Of a stretch of 33,731 nucleotides of DNA, positions 31,821-33,731 are shown piece by piece. The notes beneath the pieces were generated by a model. It was not told the DNA's origin and ran no database searches. It was given only the letters and a program-made list of their open reading frames with translations. Source of the stretch: Oligoflexia bacterium. Lineage in GTDB: Bacteria > Bdellovibrionota > UBA1018 > CAIPTA01. Each line of letters begins with the position of its first letter. The stretch's first letter is position 1. The stretch is taken from positions 1-33,731 of the forward strand of contig CAIPTA010000119.1 of NCBI GenBank assembly GCA_903867855.1, read 5' to 3'. A program made the position numbers and the translations under genes.

Positions 31821-33550
31821 GCTGTGAAGCCCTCCTGCAGCGATAGAGCCTTCGCATAAGCACCGCCATGAGCGATCAATTTTTCGTGGCTACCTTCTTC
31901 TACGATGCGTCCTGCTTCCATCACCAGAATTCGATTTGCCTTACGAATCGTAGACAAACGGTGTGCCACCACCACTGCCGTGCGATCCACAAGAAGGCGA
32001 TCCAATGCAGACTGCACGAGGCGTTCATTTTCAGAATCGAGTGCAGACGTTGCCTCATCTAGAAGCAGGATCGGTGCATCTTTTAGGATGGCACGTGCGA
32101 TCGAGAGACGTTGACGTTCGCCGCCAGAAAGTTTTTGGCCGCGATCACCAATCACCGTATCAAGGCCGTGAGGGAGACGCTGAATATAATCCCAGGCCTG
32201 CGCTGCCTTGGCGGCTTCGATTAGAGCCTCTTCACTCACATCATGGCGACCTGCACGGATATTCGCTCGCACCGTATCGTGAAAGAGAAATACTTCCTGA
32301 GTAACCAGAGAAATTTGGCGGCGCAAACTCTCCAGAGAGAGATCATGAACCGGCAGTCCATCAATTTTGAGGGTGCCGCTAACGGGATCAAAGAAGCGAG
32401 GAATCAGTCCGAGCACGGTGGTTTTTCCTGCGCCACTTGGCCCCACGAGCGCAACTACTTCGCCTTTCTTTAGAGAGAAGCTAAAATCACTGAGTACTTT
32501 TCTTCCACTGGAATAGGCAAAGTTTACTCCACTAAATTCAATCGATTGATGAAAAGCAGGAAGTGTCTTCGCGTTCTCAGGGCTCTTCACATCAGGCATA
32601 GTATCTAGAATTTTGAATACTCTCTCGGCAGAAGCCACACATTGGTTCACCGTCAAATTCAATTCATTGAAGGAGCGTAAAGGAGGAAGCATCATTCCGA
32701 TACAAGCAAAGAAAGCATAGAAATCACCGGCGGTCATGTGTCCACGAATTACTTCCCGCCCACCGAAGAAAAGAACTAGAGCGATCGCCACACCTGCAAA
32801 AACTTCCACACCCGCACTCGCGAGTTCCTCTACCCGAATGGCTTTCAGCGCAGTGCGCGTAAGCTCCCTGTTACGTTTCATGAATTGACCGCGCATATAG
32901 CTCTCTAAGCTAAAGCTTTGGATCACTCGCATGCCGCCGAAACTCTCCGAAAGCACTGCGCTCAATTCTCCCATTTTTTCTAGAATACGGGAGCTATAGC
33001 GCTTGGCATGCTTTCCAGTATTGGAAAGCAACACTGCCACGAGTGGAAGCACAAGCATCGTAACAGCCGCCAACTTCCAATTGAGATAAAAAGCATAGCT
33101 TAGCAGCCCCAGGAAAGTTATGGGATCACGAATGAGATCAATGATGGAGGAAACGGCGCGTACAATATTTTGCACATCGTTCATCACGCTCGAGAGCAAG
33201 ATCCCGCTCTGCGCCTCTCCGAAGTAGGACATCGAAAGTCGCAAAAGATGCGCATACAAATCATTGCGAAGAGCTTGAATCAAGCGATTGGCCGCCGAGC
33301 GAATTAAGTATTGGTGGAAGAAGCGCACGAAAAAATTGAGCACGATATAAATAGCAATGGCAGTTACGAGTATATGAAGCGCGGAGTACTCTTTTTTCAC
33401 AAGCACAGTATCGGTGAAATATTTTAAGGCTGGAGCAGGTGCCCCCTTAAATGCGGCCATCGGGAAAGCCAGCAAGACGGCGAAACCCATACGCCAAGAA
33501 TGGGGCTTCAAATAGTGACGGAAGCGACCAAGAATTTTGTAGCGATTCAT
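31817..33550 (-). CDS. msbA: MsbA-type lipid/lipid A ABC exporter
   Basis: A 577-residue half-transporter with an N-terminal six-helix domain (about 20-300) and a C-terminal ATPase. Walker A is GPSGAGKT (370-377), the signature LSGGERQR (about 474), Walker B ILLLDEATS (about 494) and the H-loop His530 in VVAHRLST. It would act as a homodimer in the inner membrane. Length and the neighbouring glycosyltransferase, galE and gmhB point to lipid A flipping, though multidrug exporters share this architecture. The start overlaps the glycosyltransferase stop (ATGA). Confidence 0.9.
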   Translation of the reverse strand: MNRYKILGRFRHYLKPHSWRMGFAVLLAFPMAAFKGAPAPALKYFTDTVLVKKEYSALHILVTAIAIYIVLNFFVRFFHQYLIRSAANRLIQALRNDLYAHLLRLSMSYFGEAQSGILLSSVMNDVQNIVRAVSSIIDLIRDPITFLGLLSYAFYLNWKLAAVTMLVLPLVAVLLSNTGKHAKRYSSRILEKMGELSAVLSESFGGMRVIQSFSLESYMRGQFMKRNRELTRTALKAIRVEELASAGVEVFAGVAIALVLFFGGREVIRGHMTAGDFYAFFACIGMMLPPLRSFNELNLTVNQCVASAERVFKILDTMPDVKSPENAKTLPAFHQSIEFSGVNFAYSSGRKVLSDFSFSLKKGEVVALVGPSGAGKTTVLGLIPRFFDPVSGTLKIDGLPVHDLSLESLRRQISLVTQEVFLFHDTVRANIRAGRHDVSEEALIEAAKAAQAWDYIQRLPHGLDTVIGDRGQKLSGGERQRLSIARAILKDAPILLLDEATSALDSENERLVQSALDRLLVDRTAVVVAHRLSTIRKANRILVMEAGRIVEEGSHEKLIAHGGAYAKALSLQEGFTA

Positions 33551-33731
33551 TTCGATTCCTTCGTGATACCACGTAGTGCTCGGATTCGTTTGGTGCGCTT
33601 CACATCGTTCAGGAGCTCTTCATTCGTGGGTGTGAAAGCTCGTGGTGCGTGCCAAAGATGAAATTGCAGGCAAAGATTTTTTGCACTCTTGATTCTTAAG
33701 CCCAGATTTTGCAAACGCAATTCTACATCCG
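33547..33731 (-). CDS. C-terminal end of a glycosyltransferase (partial)
   Basis: The last 60 codons of a gene that begins outside the window. The reading frame gives DVELRLQNLGLRIKS and LCLQFHLWHAPRAF, followed by a basic tail. The DxxLrxxNLGlR...HLWH pattern is typical of the C-terminus of GT2-family, galactosyltransferase-like proteins that add sugars to LPS. The stop TGA overlaps the msbA start as ATGA, so both belong to one operon. The exact sugar cannot be told from this fragment. Confidence 0.75.
   Translation of the reverse strand, partial: DVELRLQNLGLRIKSAKNLCLQFHLWHAPRAFTPTNEELLNDVKRTKRIRALRGITKESK

Noticed and set aside
1..33731. tRNA, rRNA, CRISPR array, insertion sequence or phage attachment site
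   Set aside because: No repeats with spacers, transposase-like frames, terminal inverted repeats or tRNA-like cloverleaf were noticed, and nearly all bases are within protein genes. A dedicated scan was not possible.

Overview
The window looks like a contig end from a member of the former Deltaproteobacteria, most likely Bdellovibrionota or a Myxococcota relative. The main evidence is a Glt/Nfs-type envelope module: an FHA protein with an AgmX/PglI-type tail, two large TPR proteins, a myxobacterial-style outer-membrane barrel and a small CglF-like protein. A PurS-PurL fusion, a heptose phosphatase and an MsbA-type exporter also fit a Gram-negative cell. Base composition appears intermediate and even. 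No rRNA, tRNA, CRISPR array or insertion sequence was seen. The first 22 bases match the 3' end of an Illumina adapter, so the left edge is a sequencing or assembly artefact and not genome.

Layout. (1) 23-162: truncated start of an unidentified minus-strand gene. (2) 250-26800: an unbroken minus-strand convoy of 15 genes whose junctions are either overlaps (mostly 4 or 8 bp, once 32 bp) or gaps of at most 46 bp. In order of transcription it holds purF-purE-purC-purD-purN-purL-purQ-purH-purM, a 2016-residue AddB-AddA fusion, then the envelope module (barrel, TPR, large TPR, small CglF-like protein, FHA/AgmX-tail protein), and lastly a single-domain rhodanese. (3) 26801-26925: a compact divergent promoter region. 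(4) 26926-29348: three plus-strand genes, a matrixin-like zinc protease lipoprotein, a PfkB-family kinase and recO. (5) 29246-33731: a minus-strand operon, tightly overlapping, with the end of a glycosyltransferase, an msbA-like exporter, phenylalanine hydroxylase (phhA), a Bfd-like [2Fe-2S] protein, galE and gmhB.

Function. The pur genes supply every step from PRPP to IMP except PurB. PurK, the usual partner of class I PurE, is also absent. PurE carries about 110 extra residues and PurC is long. The AddB-AddA fusion would be a one-chain version of the end-resecting helicase-nuclease that loads RecA; both of its nuclease domains show the cysteine pattern of an Fe-S staple. The envelope module contains barrel, periplasmic and inner-membrane parts of a Glt/Nfs-like trans-envelope complex but no AglRQS-like motor genes. 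The right-hand operon joins surface sugar/lipid functions (glycosyltransferase, MsbA, GalE, GmhB) to phenylalanine hydroxylation.

The observations most worth following are the single-chain AddB-AddA enzyme with two predicted Fe-S clusters, the enlarged PurE, the Glt/Nfs-like module lying downstream of purine and recombination genes, and a probably leaderless protease lipoprotein gene.
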